Assembly (NCBI GenBank): GCA_022828595.1
Contig: JAKGHH010000008.1
Span: 28,636,378-28,700,377 of the forward strand
Source: Nelumbo lutea
Taxonomy: Eukaryota > Streptophyta > Magnoliopsida > Proteales > Nelumbonaceae
Length of the DNA stretch: 64,000 nt
Reading direction: 5' to 3'
The position numbers were made by a program, and so were the translations under genes. Shown here one piece after another: positions 1 to 11,400 of the stretch. Numbering within the stretch: the stretch's first letter is position 1; the number at the start of each line of letters is the position of its first letter. Below the pieces are notes generated by a model. The model did not search any database and was not told the DNA's origin. It saw only the letters and a program-made list of their open reading frames with translations.

Positions 1-1
1 G

Positions 2-1106
2 CATTTCGAATTCCTAATGATGCCCTTTGGTTTAACTAATGCACCATCGACATTTCAAAGGCTCATGAATGAGATTTTTAAGCCTTATCTACGGGTATTT
101 GTGCTTGTATTCTTTGATGATATTCTTGTTTACACCCCAAACTGGGCCGCTCACTTGGACCATTTGCAGTGTACATTAAGCTTACTATGCCGCCATCAGC
201 TACTTGCGAAACCTTCCAAGTGCTCCTTTAGGTAGACCCAGATTAACTATTTAGGGCATTCATCTCCGATGGCCGGGTGCATACAGACCCAGAGAAGATT
301 GCTTGCATGGTTGCATGGGCTAGGCCCAACTCCCCACGGGTCCTCAAGGGGTTCCTTGGGCTTACTAGGTACTATCGCCGCTTCATTAAAGATTATGGAG
401 TCCTGGCGGCACCACTTACCGGCCTACTGAAGAAGCATGCATTTGAGCGGAATCAGAAAGCTGATGAAGCCTTCTAGTTACTTAAGAAGGCTGTTGACCA
501 CACCTCCAACGTTGGCTCTTCCTCGATTTCATATTAGAATTTGTGGTTGAAGCGGATGCCTCAGGCAAAGGGGTAGGTGCAGTCTTAATGCAGTAGGGCC
601 GACCATTGGCCTTCTACATCCAGGCCCTCTCTCCCCAGGCCCAAGCCAAGTCCACATATCAGAAAGAACTCATGGCAATCACATTGTCAGTGCAGAAGTG
701 GAGGGCATTCCTCCTGGGCTGAAGATTCATTGTGCGCACAGACCACCACAGCATCAAGCATCTGCTGGAGCAAAGAATTCTGGGCCCTGACCAGCAAAGG
801 TGGGCCTACAAGTTACTGGGCTACGACTTTAGCATTGAGTACAACCAGGGACCTTCTAATGCTGTTGCTGACGCACTCTCATGGGTGGAAGACCTTCACA
901 TCATTGCGGTGTCACAACCAACTTATACCCTGATGGACCAGTTAAGGCAGGAAGCCCACGATGACACTCACCTAGCCCAAATTCGGGCCCAAATTCTTAA
1001 GGAACCAGCTCTCACCGATAGGTACACTGTGAAAGGTGATGTTCTCCTTTACAGAGGGAGAATGGTGATTTCTGACATATCCAACCATCACCAGGAGTTA
1101 CTATGA
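2..1106 (+). pseudogene. gypsy reverse transcriptase and RNase H, frameshifted
   Basis: The frame from base 2 gives the RT palm motif [13 protein letters not shown] followed by the catalytic box FFDDILVY. An in-frame TAG lies just after the KCSF motif at 233-235. RT thumb sequence (GFLGLTRYYRRFIKDYG) follows from 277 in another frame. RNase H occupies about 540-900 and ends with RTDHHSIKHLL, QRWAYKLLGYDF and VADALSW. After that comes the connection to integrase. Two or more frame changes and several stops separate the pieces. Confidence 0.88.
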
Positions 1107-2512
1107 CTTTCATAACTCAGCACAAGGAGGACATTCAGGGGCTCTTCGTACCTATAAACGTTTGGCGCACTATTATTGGAAAGGCATGAAGCGCATGGTG
1201 CAGGAGTATGTAGCGAGATGTGCTACTTGCCAACAGCAAAAGTATAACATACAGGCATTGACAGGACTATTGCCACCCCTACCCATACCGGAAAGAGTTC
1301 GGGAAGAAGTCACTATGGACTTCATAATCGGGCTCCCCACCTCTCAAGGGAAGTCGGTAGTGCTGGTGGTTGTGGATAGGCTGAGTAAGTATGTACACTT
1401 CATTGCCCTCTCCAGACCTTATTCAGCGTCCACTGTGGCTCAAGCTTACATTCGGGAGGTGGCCAGACTCCACGGAACTCTCCTCTCCATCTTGACAGAC
1501 CGGGATTCCATCTTTATGAGTTCTTTGTGGCAAGCTTACTTCACCGCTCAAGGGGTGCACCTACTTCACTCGACCAGTTATCATCCACAGACGGACGAGC
1601 AGTCGGAGGTAGCCAACCGATGTTTGGAGACCTATTTGCGGTGTTTTGTGGGAGATAAGCCCAAACAGTGGGCTCAATGGTTACCGTGGGCCGAGTTCTG
1701 GTATAACACTACATTCCAGCTATCAGCAGGAACCACCCCCTTCAAAGTGCTCTATGGGTGTGACCCTCCATCTATCCTACCGTATGAAAAGGGGACAACA
1801 TCAGTTGCTGAGTTGAAAGCCAGCTTTCAGCAAGGGACCAGATACTTAAGACCCTCAAGTTCCATCTTCAGCAGGCCCAGCAGCGTATGAAGATAGCTTA
1901 TGATAGGAAGCACCGAGGATTGGTGTTTTCAGTTGGGGATTGGGTATACTTGAAACTCCAACCATACAGGCAGGCATCCCTAGCAGGAAGGTCGACCCAG
2001 AAATTATCTCCCCGGTACTTTGGGCCACACATTGGGGCTGTTGCCTACCGACTGAACCTCCCTGCAGAGTGCCAGTTGCACCCCATATTCCATGTTAGCC
2101 TCCTGAAGCCTTGCCTATCTTCCTCGATGTTGCCAGTCCCACACTTCCGCTGTTCACGGAGGCCGGAGAAATAGTGTTTCAACCACAGCATGTTAAGGAC
2201 ATCCATTGGGTGAAGAAGGGCAGCAAGGTTCACAAACAAATCTTGGTCGTTTGGAAGGGGCTGCCACAGGAGGATGCTACTTGGGAAGATTTTGACCAGT
2301 TACAGAAGCAGTTCCCCACCACCAACCTTGAGGACAAGGTCGTTCTTGATGGGGAAGGGGATGTTAGGACCGGCCCGGAAGCAGGCCCAGTTATGGATAG
2401 CCAGGCCCAGGCCCAGGACACTTCGGAGCCAGGTCAGCACACCCCACAACTCAGGCGAGCAGCACCTCCTCTGAGATTTGTTTACACGCGCCGTCCACGT
2501 CCAGAGATCTGA
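1107..2512 (+). pseudogene. gypsy integrase with C-terminal chromodomain, frameshifted
   Basis: The zinc-binding region (GGHSGALRTY ... CATCQQQK) leads into a DDE integrase core: TMDFIIGLPTS carries the first Asp, LTDRDSIFMS the second, and TDEQSEVANR the Glu region. The usual Gly before Gln is replaced by Glu. The core runs to about 1890, where the frame shifts. The integrase C-terminal region follows ([24 protein letters not shown]). After another shift comes a chromodomain-like segment (ILVVWKGLPQEDATWEDF) that ends at a TGA at 2510-2512. Chromodomains of this class are thought to bias integration to heterochromatin. Confidence 0.88.
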
Positions 2513-2520
2513 GCAGAGTT

Positions 2521-2725
2521 TGTTGGGTTGTTACAGGCCACGATTGGGTTGTTACAAGCCACTATCGGCAGTTATAAATATCTGTAGCAATCAATTGAGT
2601 GGCATGAATGAAATAGTTCTGAGTTTCTCTCGTCTCTCCTCTTCTCTTCTCTTCCTCTCTCTCTCTCTCTCTCTCGTCCATTTCAGGAAGGTGAGCTCCC
2701 TCAAACCAGCTCTTCTTCTGTAACA
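2521..2725 (+). repeat. probable 3' LTR of the gypsy element
   Basis: The segment begins TGTTGGGTTG about 8 bp after the pol stop codon and ends CTGTAACA, so it has TG..CA borders. It contains a TATA-like TTATAAATA near 2572-2580 and a CT-rich stretch with a (CT)n run near 2655-2675, which fits a short LTR. The 5' LTR is outside the window, so the borders cannot be confirmed by comparison. Confidence 0.45.
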
Positions 2726-2739
2726 TGACCAGCAACCCT

Positions 2740-3440
2740 ATCAGAATCAAAGAGCTGTTTAGCACACCCATTTTTTTTTTCTCTCTCCTTTGGGGCATAT
2801 CTGGATGCCTCCATCAGAAATCAAAGATCTGTTTAGTACAAACTGGGTGAATTGCTGCACAAAGAGATAAGATTTTGTGCCAATGTGTTAGAAGCTCTGT
2901 GCTATGGAGTATATGGCAAGAAAGGAAGACCGGAATTTTTGAGGACAAGGAAAGCAGTGTGGAGGAGCTGATTGAACTAACTATGATCAGAGCTGCCCAC
3001 TGGGCCTTGGTGTGATGATTTCAAAGGTGTGTCCCTAAATGATTTGTCAAAGGAATGGAAATCTGTGGTTGACTTTCAGGTAAGTAAAGCAAAGAGGGAG
3101 GTCAATTGGTGTGCTCCAGCAGTAGATAAACTCAAAACTGAATTTTGATGGCTGCAGCCTTGGAAACCCAGGTAATTCAGGTATTGGAAGTGTGCTCAGA
3201 GATCATAATGGATGTATCTTGCTAAGCTTTTCTGGGCCTATTGGTTTTGGTAGTTGTCAAAGAGCAGAACTGAAGGTCTTCAAGGTTTGGAATTGATGAA
3301 AATTTAAGAATTTAAAAATGTGGAGGTGGAAAGGGATTGCCAAACTTCAATTAGCTGGATGAAGAAGCAGGATTTGGTAACACTTGATTTCCTTTTTATG
3401 TTGGTATCTCTGCTCTTTCTTTTTTGTTTGTTTTTATTAG
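2740..3440 (+). mobile_element. LINE 3' fragment with RNase H domain (copy 1)
   Basis: Translation with frame changes gives the LINE C-terminal sequence GIFEDKESSVEELIEL, then LSKEWKSVVDF, then an RNase H start (TEFDGCSLGNPGNSGIGSV, then LSFSGPIGFG and RAELK). The same protein family recurs at least six more times in the window. The copy is truncated soon after the second RNase H motif. A short direct repeat (ATCAGAATCAAAG / ATCAGAAATCAAAG) occurs at about 2739 and 2814. Confidence 0.75.
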
Positions 3441-5101
3441 AACTTTGAACTCTTTGGAGCTGGTCTGGCTATTTTTTATCCTCCTGTACTGCACTATGTC
3501 TGTTGCTTATCGAGAGAGTTCTAGGAGCACTGAATGGGATCTCCATTTCTTTGTCCTGCACTGAATGGAGTCTCTCTTCCCTCATGTGGACACCCTGCCT
3601 TTACTGGCCTACGGCTCTATGCTGTGGATAATTTCCCTTGTTGGGTTCTCAACAGATATTCCTTCCTGTGACCCAGAGACCCCTTTCGCACTATTAGTCT
3701 CATTTATACCATCATCTGCATTTTCGTCATCATTGTCCATGAGTTCTTCATTAAAAAGATAGCTACTGTTTCTTTTGCATTGAGTGCCATATCCCTTTTC
3801 TCATTTTCCGACCTTGTTCTGCCCATACTTGAATTGCCATTTATACTTTTTTCATCCCTTTTACCGTAACTTACTCAACCTGAATCCTTATTTCCATTTG
3901 TCATTCTCTTCTTTTCTTTTCGTACCTGTACTAGTGATAACTTGGTTTTTCATTGCTGATTAAGTTTTAATTGGAGAATGGCTTCCACTGTAGCTATGAA
4001 GTTCCCTGGTTGCCTTTCACTTCAGCTGCCCTTGAGGAAGATAGTGATAGATGTTTATTACTGCCTGTGGTGTTCTTCTTGCTTTTCATGGCCATGTGAG
4101 ATAACTAGTAAGTCATGTACAAGTACAACAGATTCTGTGCTTGATTCAACCATGCAGTCCGAGACTGTATCAAGTCCACCTGTCCCAAGACCTCAGATAG
4201 CTGGGACCAACATTGGGTAATGGCCTTTATAAAAATTAGAGCGCTCCCATCCTTGGAAGGTTTAAACTTCAAGCTTATCACCTCCTTGATATTCAATTCT
4301 CCTCGATAAGTTCTTCCATTTAACTCGAGTTGTTCACTTCTTGCTTGGTCATCACAACCAAAGTATCTTTCCATTCAGGGTTGCCACTTCTATCAACATC
4401 ACAGGAACACTAGTGTATCTGAAACTATATCCATTGGTTTCACCATTATTTCTTATCTTCTGCTGTGATTCCCACTGCACTCATTTCTTTGGTTTGTGTT
4501 TCTATTACAGAATTCTAGCACCTGCAGCAGGGAGGAGAGTTGAACCCACCCTTCTGAGATCTTCCATCCAGAATGAACACCATTTTCTTGTTACTCTTGA
4601 AAAACTGAATTAGATTAAGAATGTACCTTTTATATTTTCCTTCTTCACTGTCTCATATCTCTTCTCTTCTCTGCTTGCAATTTTCATTCACGGTCACCTT
4701 TCTGTATACTGTGCCCTATCAAGAAATTCTGTGAACTAGGGATGCTATAGCTCCATCCAAGAACACTGTTTCTCTCTCTTGATTGCCCATCTTGTGCTGT
4801 GAGTTTCCCCCAAGAACACCACTCTTCTCTATTCTTATTCTATTAGGCAAGAGGATCCACTGCACAAAGGGGTAGGAAGTAGAGACTGTTAATAATGTAC
4901 AAGGTAAGCTTTCACTCATGGATCCTATAGAGACAATTGGTGATCTGAGGGTTTCTTAGAAGGTGTTGGGTCATTGAAGGATAGCTATGGGCTGTTAATA
5001 ATGTTAATATTGCTAAGAACAGATGAGCTTACAGGTTATCAAGGAATACCAATCATAGTAATAACTTTTAAAAATAATAACTTTTCATAATGCAGAGGTC
5101 C
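3441..5101. other. No gene recognised; probable intron sequence
   Basis: There is no recognisable coding exon, RNA gene or transposon protein here. A 65-codon open frame at 3565-3762 and another at 4341-4613 resemble nothing recognised and lack supporting context. The stretch is probably intronic sequence of the ubiquitin protease gene. Confidence 0.5.
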
Positions 5102-5280
5102 AAGAGGAATTGCAATGTGGGTGTGATCATACCAGCACTAATGCACCAGATCCCATCAGAACTCCGAAGTTAAGCGTGCTTGGGTGAGAGTAGTACTAGG
5201 ATGGGTGACCTCCTGGGAAGTTCTCTTGTTGCACCCCAATTTTATATGCTTCAAAAAGAAAAAAGAGGAACTGCAATGTG
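5102..5280 (+). mobile_element. 5S rRNA-derived retroposon with 18-bp target-site duplication
   Basis: A complete 5S-like sequence is followed by TTTT and an A-rich tail (TCAAAAAGAAAA). It is bounded by direct repeats: AAGAGGAATTGCAATGTG at 5102-5119 and AAGAGGAACTGCAATGTG at 5263-5280, 17 of 18 identical. A-rich tail plus long target duplication is the signature of LINE-machinery retroposition, so this is a processed 5S copy or a 5S-headed SINE rather than part of a 5S array. Confidence 0.85.
5119..5237 (+). rRNA. 5S rRNA-like sequence (dispersed, retroposed copy)
   Basis: The 119-bp segment matches the plant 5S rRNA from GGGTGTGATCATACCAGCAC to GTTGCACCCC. The internal control regions are present (AAGTTAAGCGTGCTTGGG, GTAGTACTAGGATGGG, TGACCTCCTGGGAAG). 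From memory of the plant consensus there are several differences, for example at the first stem and near TTCTCTTGTTGC. A TTTT stretch follows 3 bp later. It is a single copy inside a protein-gene intron and flanked by a target duplication, so it is probably a pseudogene, although the internal promoter could still be active. Confidence 0.85.
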
Positions 5281-5383
5281 TGAAAAGAAATATTGTTTTT
5301 ACTGTAGTATGCTTTCCTATGATGAATAGAGTTCTGAAATTATTAAGAAAAGGCTTCATTTCTTAATTTGTAATCTATTGCAG

Positions 5384-5492
5384 TGTGCTTGATAACACCT
5401 CCATTCAGTGCTTGCATGGAGGAGTTCCTGTCTCAAAAGTTGGTGCCATGAAGCGGTTGTCCACTAATGCTTGGAACAAGTTACTCTTGAAG
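5384..5492 (+). CDS. UBP26: UBP26 exon (first in window)
   Basis: The acceptor TTGCAG precedes base 5384 and the donor GTACTA follows 5492. The exon starts with the last base of a split codon and then reads [13 protein letters not shown] and ends NAWNKLLLK in phase 0. The preceding exon is not in the window. Confidence 0.9.
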
Positions 5493-8400
5493 GTACTAAT
5501 GTTTAATTAGTTTGTATATCTTGTTATTTCTGGATAGTTTCTGTTTTCCTGTTGGAAAATGAATTAGCATCTCTTTTCATGCATTGTAGGATGACTTCCA
5601 TGTCTTGTAACAATGTTCTAATCCTCCTTTTCTCATAGATGCAGCCCCACCAACCTACATCCTCCTCTTATTGCAACTGATTTATAACCATTTTGGAATC
5701 TACATCAATAACCAATTTGTGGTTATGCAATTCCTTGGCCTTTTGCACTCCTTCCAACACAGCCATTATTTCAGCTCTCAAAGAGCCGCCTTCATCAATT
5801 GGACACAAAAAAAGAGCAATAACTCTTCCCTCCTTGTCCCTAAATACTCCTCACTTGAAGGACTTGGATTCCCCTCATTACTTAATCAAAAATCTGCTTT
5901 ATGAAACTTCCATAGCCACGTCTTTAAGGGCCTTTCTGTAGGAATTGGGGGACACTGAATAGAATCATCTCAAAAATCTTCTTGATCTCCATACACTTCT
6001 GACCCACCTTCTATCCAATTCTGCCAACTTGGTTTCCTGTATCAACACTATGTCTGGTTTCTCTTTTTTTTTTTTTGATCAGTAACAGGAAACTTTCATT
6101 AAATTATAAAAAAATTAAAATACAAAGGTGGGGGGAGGTAAACCCTCTTACCACCCCCCAACAATAAGATTACATAGTAGCCCAAAACAAATGATTTCCT
6201 CCCACCCCCTGTTTGTCCAAAGTATTTGCAAATGAATTAGCACATCTTTTAACCCACCAGACACTCACATCCATTCCTTGGGTTAGTCACTTGAAATGCC
6301 TTTTTTCATTAATGTAAACTCCTAACCCATTGTTTGCCTTCTCTATCCAACCAGTTACCACTTGCGAATCACCTTCAATAATCAACTTATTTATATTCAA
6401 CTCTTTAGCCCTTTTTACCCCCTCCAGGAGGGCCTGAATCTATGCTCTCAAAGAGTCTCCAACTCCAATTGGTCAAAAAAAAAGAGCTATAACTGAACCT
6501 GCCTCTGTTCTGAACACACCACCAAACCCGAATGGCCCTGGGTTTCCTTCACTGCTCCCATCAAAGTTGAGTTTGATAAAGCCTTCCACCGGAGGGATCC
6601 ACGTCGGAAAGACATTCAGGCTACTGGGAGCCGAGACAGCTATCTCCTGCCAATTATACATGATGGTCTCTATTGAAACATCCTCAAAGAGATTCATTGT
6701 TTTTACCCATTGTGCTACCCTCAATGAAATTACTTCTATAATTGTGTTCCTACTTCTTTCTTTTTCCTGCATTCCACCACATACCTCCTACCCACCTCTG
6801 TTAGGAATTCTTTCCAGCATCTGTCCTTTCCTTTTGCACTCGCTGCGACTACAAAATCTATGAATCACTCTACCACATTCAGTCCTACCAACAGCACCGT
6901 AGTCAGCTTTGCTTCCCTGATTTTCAAGCTAATCTGCCCTTTGATTCTTAGTTCTTCCAACAGAAAGTTCTTCGCCTCCACCTTGAGATACTTTCTCCAT
7001 CGATTGGCCTCCACGAAGTTTTTCTCCTCCTTCATCACTCCAACTGCCTTCCTCATCCAGGTGCAGGCAGGATTCAATCCCAGGTTTCCACTATGGGGAG
7101 CCATTTGCATTGTCACATGTCATGAATTGAAACCATTTTTGTAAGTGGACTATTCATATTTGGTCAATTGCATAGGTCAGGTATAAAATACCTTTATATT
7201 CTTAATTTTTTGACCTAACAATTATAAAATAGACATTATTAAACTAGAATATTCATTTTATGTGTTTATATACTAATTACTTTTTATTATTTTCTTATTT
7301 ATTAGGGTTTAATCAACACAAACATTGCTAACTGCTGTATAACCCATGGTTCAAAGTATTGATACTCCTCTGTGTATAACGATACTCCCCCTATTTTTTT
7401 ATTTCTTTGGTTTTCAATTTCATTTTGAATATATTCATATATATTATTTAAAAATTTGGGTTCCTAAAAACACCTGTAAACATGTGTATTGGGACCCCAT
7501 AGATACATAACAATACACCCGATACGGGGCGTATCATATTGAAATCTTGATCCTTGATTGGACCCTCAAAGATTTCAAAACCTGAACCAAGCAAGGGAAT
7601 AACTCAAAATTTTGTCTAATCAACACATTTTCTTCTTCCACCTTTTCTTTTCTTCTTTTCCTATAACAAAAGTAGGGGTTCAACTTCTTTTTCTTCTCGT
7701 AAAATGTTGATTTTCTAGGCTTAAAGCGAAATTTATACTTCTCTTTATCTCTTATGAAAATTGTGGATAATTATTAAGGAAAGATGGTTATGGAACCTAG
7801 GGAACTACCCTTGGATATATGATTTTACTTAAAAAAATCCATTGTCTAGGTGACTAGGCAACAAGGCACTCCCCTGTTGTATAGCCTTGTCTTGGCACCT
7901 TGTAAACTATGCACAGGTGCTGGGCCTGGTCCAACCCGGCCTAGGATCACCCCTGGTACACGGTCAACATGGCCAGTACAGACCAAGATTGGTGTAATGG
8001 CATCTAAACTGGGCTATTCCCACAGTGTCATATGTTGGTCCCATGAAAAACCAATACAATATGGCCTGTATTGGTTGTATTGTGCCGACATTTTGAACCT
8101 TGACTTAACCTCCATAAGATATTAAGGTTTCTCTTTTTTTTTTTTTTATTACAGTTGATTGTCATGATTGTATATGTACATACCTTGGGACCTACAATTC
8201 TTTAATAACTTACTCTTGTAGGTATTAGTGGTTTTTGTCCTCCACTTCCTCACATGGCAGGTATTTATTTACAGAGATACTTAAGGCAGTATCTTTCTAA
8301 TAGCAATCAACTAAGGAAGGCCTACATCTTACCTGAAGCTAGGTGCATGCAGTTGATTGTACTATAACTATGTATTTTCCGCATTGATTAATTGTATCAG

Positions 8401-11400
8401 TTACTGAACTTTTCAATCTTTTGGCCCCCTCTTCTGAAGCTGCTTTGTTTTGTTTTACATTATTTTCTTCCAACCATTCTTTTTCTGATTATCTTTATGT
8501 ATGTTTTTGAATCTAGTATAATGGGGGCCCAGCACTGAGCAATAAAGACAACTGCATCAATTGCCTTCTGGATGGGGCACACTCTATGGTCAGTGCTGAT
8601 AACTACAGGGATCGAAGAGCATCCATGAAGGAACTTGCAGAGGCTGCACTTGCTGGAAGGAGTTTTGATGGACCATTGTATTATGTATCTAGGGCATGGT
8701 ATGCTTCTCAGTTTTAATTGTTTATTTTTGATATTTTTTTTATCTTGTTTTTATCAGTTATTAATTATCAGCCCAGCCACATGCCTTTTTTTTTTCTTAA
8801 ATATTCCTTTCCGGTTATTTTTTGTATACTGTTTTGTGTTTTTATACTTGTATGGTTTATCAACTTCTAAATTTCCTTTGATTTCTATTTGTACACTGGT
8901 GATGGCTTATTAACTTTTAAAATAATGAAATGTTGCACTAGCTAGTTTAAGTAATACAGCTAGGAGATAAATAAATAGATTGAAAGTTTACATGTTTGAA
9001 TTGTTGAGTGCTTAAAACACTTAGGTATGACCCACAAGTCCACATATGTTTGCTTTCGCTTCCACATTTTCACCTTGGATATATTTTATATGTTATGGTT
9101 ATCAACTTATGTGTTTTAATTTGAGCTAATAGGTTTTCTTGAACATTTAACTTTTTTCTTTAAATTCATTCAGATTTGTGTTTTTATTTATTACTGTTGT
9201 GCTCACTTTGAAAAGATTTGCATCTGATACCCGTACTGATTTCCCATTTAGTATGTTTATATTGTGTTTTTATATCTACATTTTAAAGGTGTGTCATTTG
9301 TCAATTCTCATATGATTTGTTAAAAATATCATTTTACTTATATTTAGGTGCATGTGTGTGTAGTTTGATAACATTCATATTTTTATAGCTCCACCAGTTT
9401 GAGCTCTATTGTATATTTATGGTCTCAAGCTTGGATAAGGGATGGTTGTGTCTGGTTGGCAGCCAACATTAGCTTTCTCAAAACTTTTATGAACATGGAT
9501 CTGAATTGTCTTTTTGTATTCATGCTAGTGTGTTCATTGGAAATGATGTGCCACAGCTTAACTCGATTGTGGTGAGAAATGGTAAGGGTTCCCACATCTT
9601 TTTGAATGAGGGCATATAAAGAAGTTAGTCCAAGAAACACAAATTCATTTAGTTGCTTGGAATGTAGAAACATTAACAGGAAAGACAATGTGATTAGTTG
9701 ACACAATGAAGAGGAGAAGGATTAACATTGCATGCATACATGAAACTAAATGGAAAAGGGAAAAGCTAAAGAAATTGATGGCTATAAAGTGTATATACTA
9801 TGGTACACAGTAGAAGTGAATAATAAAATGTAGTAACTATAATAGTAAACTGGGATCTCATCATCATCATCATTCAAGCCTTATCTCAAGTTCCCAACTA
9901 TTATGGGGTCGGCTACATGAGTCCTGGTTGAAAACTTTGGAATTGTTTACAGATTTCTTAGTTGATGAGATGCTAAGAAATTGGAAGGAGATTGCAGATT
10001 CAGCTTCAGATAAGAAGGCTGAAGCTCTTGCTGGACTCCACCTCACGGCTTTACCAAACTGAATTTTGATGGCAGCAGTATGGGCAATCCAGGGCCCTTC
10101 GAAATAGGGTGAGTGATAAGAGATGAAAAAGGGAATCCGTTAGCTATGTATCCTGGTCCAATTGGGGTGGGAGATTCCTCGAGGGCTGAGATACTAGGAG
10201 CTCTTGAAGGGGTACAAAGGGCCAATGACATGCTTATTAAAAAATTGATCATAGAAGGTGATTCTGAAATTCTGGTGAATTGGCTAAAAGAGGACAACTC
10301 TAAACTCTGGAATTACAGCAGTGAAAAGAGGAAATTTAAGTGGCTGACTAAGCACATTGAAGTTCGTTGTACATGGGTAAAGAGAAGTGCAAATTCATTG
10401 GCAGATGGTTTAGCTAGGCAAGGGTGAACAGAAACTCTATTTTTTGGGCTATTTTGTAATTGTTTTACGGTTTGGGTGTACATTGGTGTATTAGGGAGTT
10501 AAGATTTTTTATCTCCTTTGCTATGTAATTTCTCAATCCTTGATAAAAATTCACTAGTATTGATAAAAAAAATCCTGTTTTGCTAGTCTATTTTTTTAGT
10601 GCCATATCCACATGATCTAAAATATGAAAGTGTAAATGTTAGAAGAGAGATTTAATAATTTTCATTACACTTGTTTTAGGTGAGGAAATTATATTAACAT
10701 GATAGTGCTTACTAGACCTGTTCATGGGCCAGGTAGCCTGACGGGCCGTCCCGACCCCCGGATGGGCTTGCGCATAGTTTTTAGTCTGCGGGCTTGACCT
10801 CGGGCCTAAAAGCCTGAGCCCGACTATTTTACGGGCTGGGCTCGGGATTTGCCACAAAAGCCTGGCCTAAGCTCGGCTTGGCCCGACCAAGTGTAACCTA
10901 TTCTAATTTCTAAACCCTAGCCGAATAAGTACCCTCTCTTATTCCTTCTCTTTAGCCCTAATTGATTCTAGGTCAAAGTAGAGAAGAAGAAAGAAGAAAG
11001 AAAAGAGAAAGAAGGAGAGAAGAAGAGTATTCAGCCAGACTAGAAGAGAGAATGTGAAAATCTCACTCTCCTAGCCGACCCACTTGAATTTTATTCATAA
11101 AATTTAGAGTTACAAGAAAGACTATTTTGTCCCTCATAGAAGATGGGACACATAACTTAAACTCAGATACAATAGACCTTTCACTTTCAAGAGGATAAAC
11201 CAGAATGACCAAAATACCCCTGACACGAGCAACTTGACTTCCAAGGATTGACACAAGCATCCAATTTATCAGAAAACAGGATGTAAGAACAACATCACTC
11301 CAAAAATGCTTTGGGACATGCATATTGATCATCAAGGACCGAGTAGTTTCAAGAAGATGTTTATTTTTCCGCTCAGCTACACCGTTTTGTTGCGAGGTGT

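Larger units (their letters stand above)
1..2725 (+). mobile_element. Ty3/gypsy chromovirus, 3' part (pol to 3' LTR), degenerate
   Basis: The window opens inside a Ty3/gypsy polyprotein and reads in order reverse transcriptase, RNase H, integrase, chromodomain-like tail and a probable LTR. That order, with the C-terminal chromodomain, is the hallmark of chromoviruses. The reading frame changes at least four times and has internal stops, so the copy is dead. The 5' LTR, gag and protease lie outside the window. The element is probably in an intron of the ubiquitin protease gene that resumes at 5384. Lineage within chromoviruses (Reina-like) is a guess from the integrase sequence. Confidence 0.9.
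5493..8516 (+). other. UBP26: UBP26 intron 1, 3.0 kb, transposon-rich
   Basis: The intron runs from GTACTAATG to ATCTAG. It holds two minus-strand LINE fragments (5660-6060 and 6064-7116) and MITE-like copies at 7345-7556, 7790-7912 and about 7980-8105. The rest is T-rich intronic sequence without coding signal. Confidence 0.85.

Noticed and set aside
3565..3762. 65-codon open frame near the start of the window
   Set aside because: No homology cue, no splice context, and no match to expected N-terminal UBP26 sequence.
5119..5237. A functional 5S rRNA gene of an rDNA array
   Set aside because: It is single, inside an intron, with an A-rich tail and an 18-bp target duplication; functional 5S genes are tandem with T-rich terminators and spacers.
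10113..10427. Host RNase H-like gene
   Set aside because: It belongs to a LINE tail (A-rich 3' end, upstream LINE motifs, several related copies in the window).
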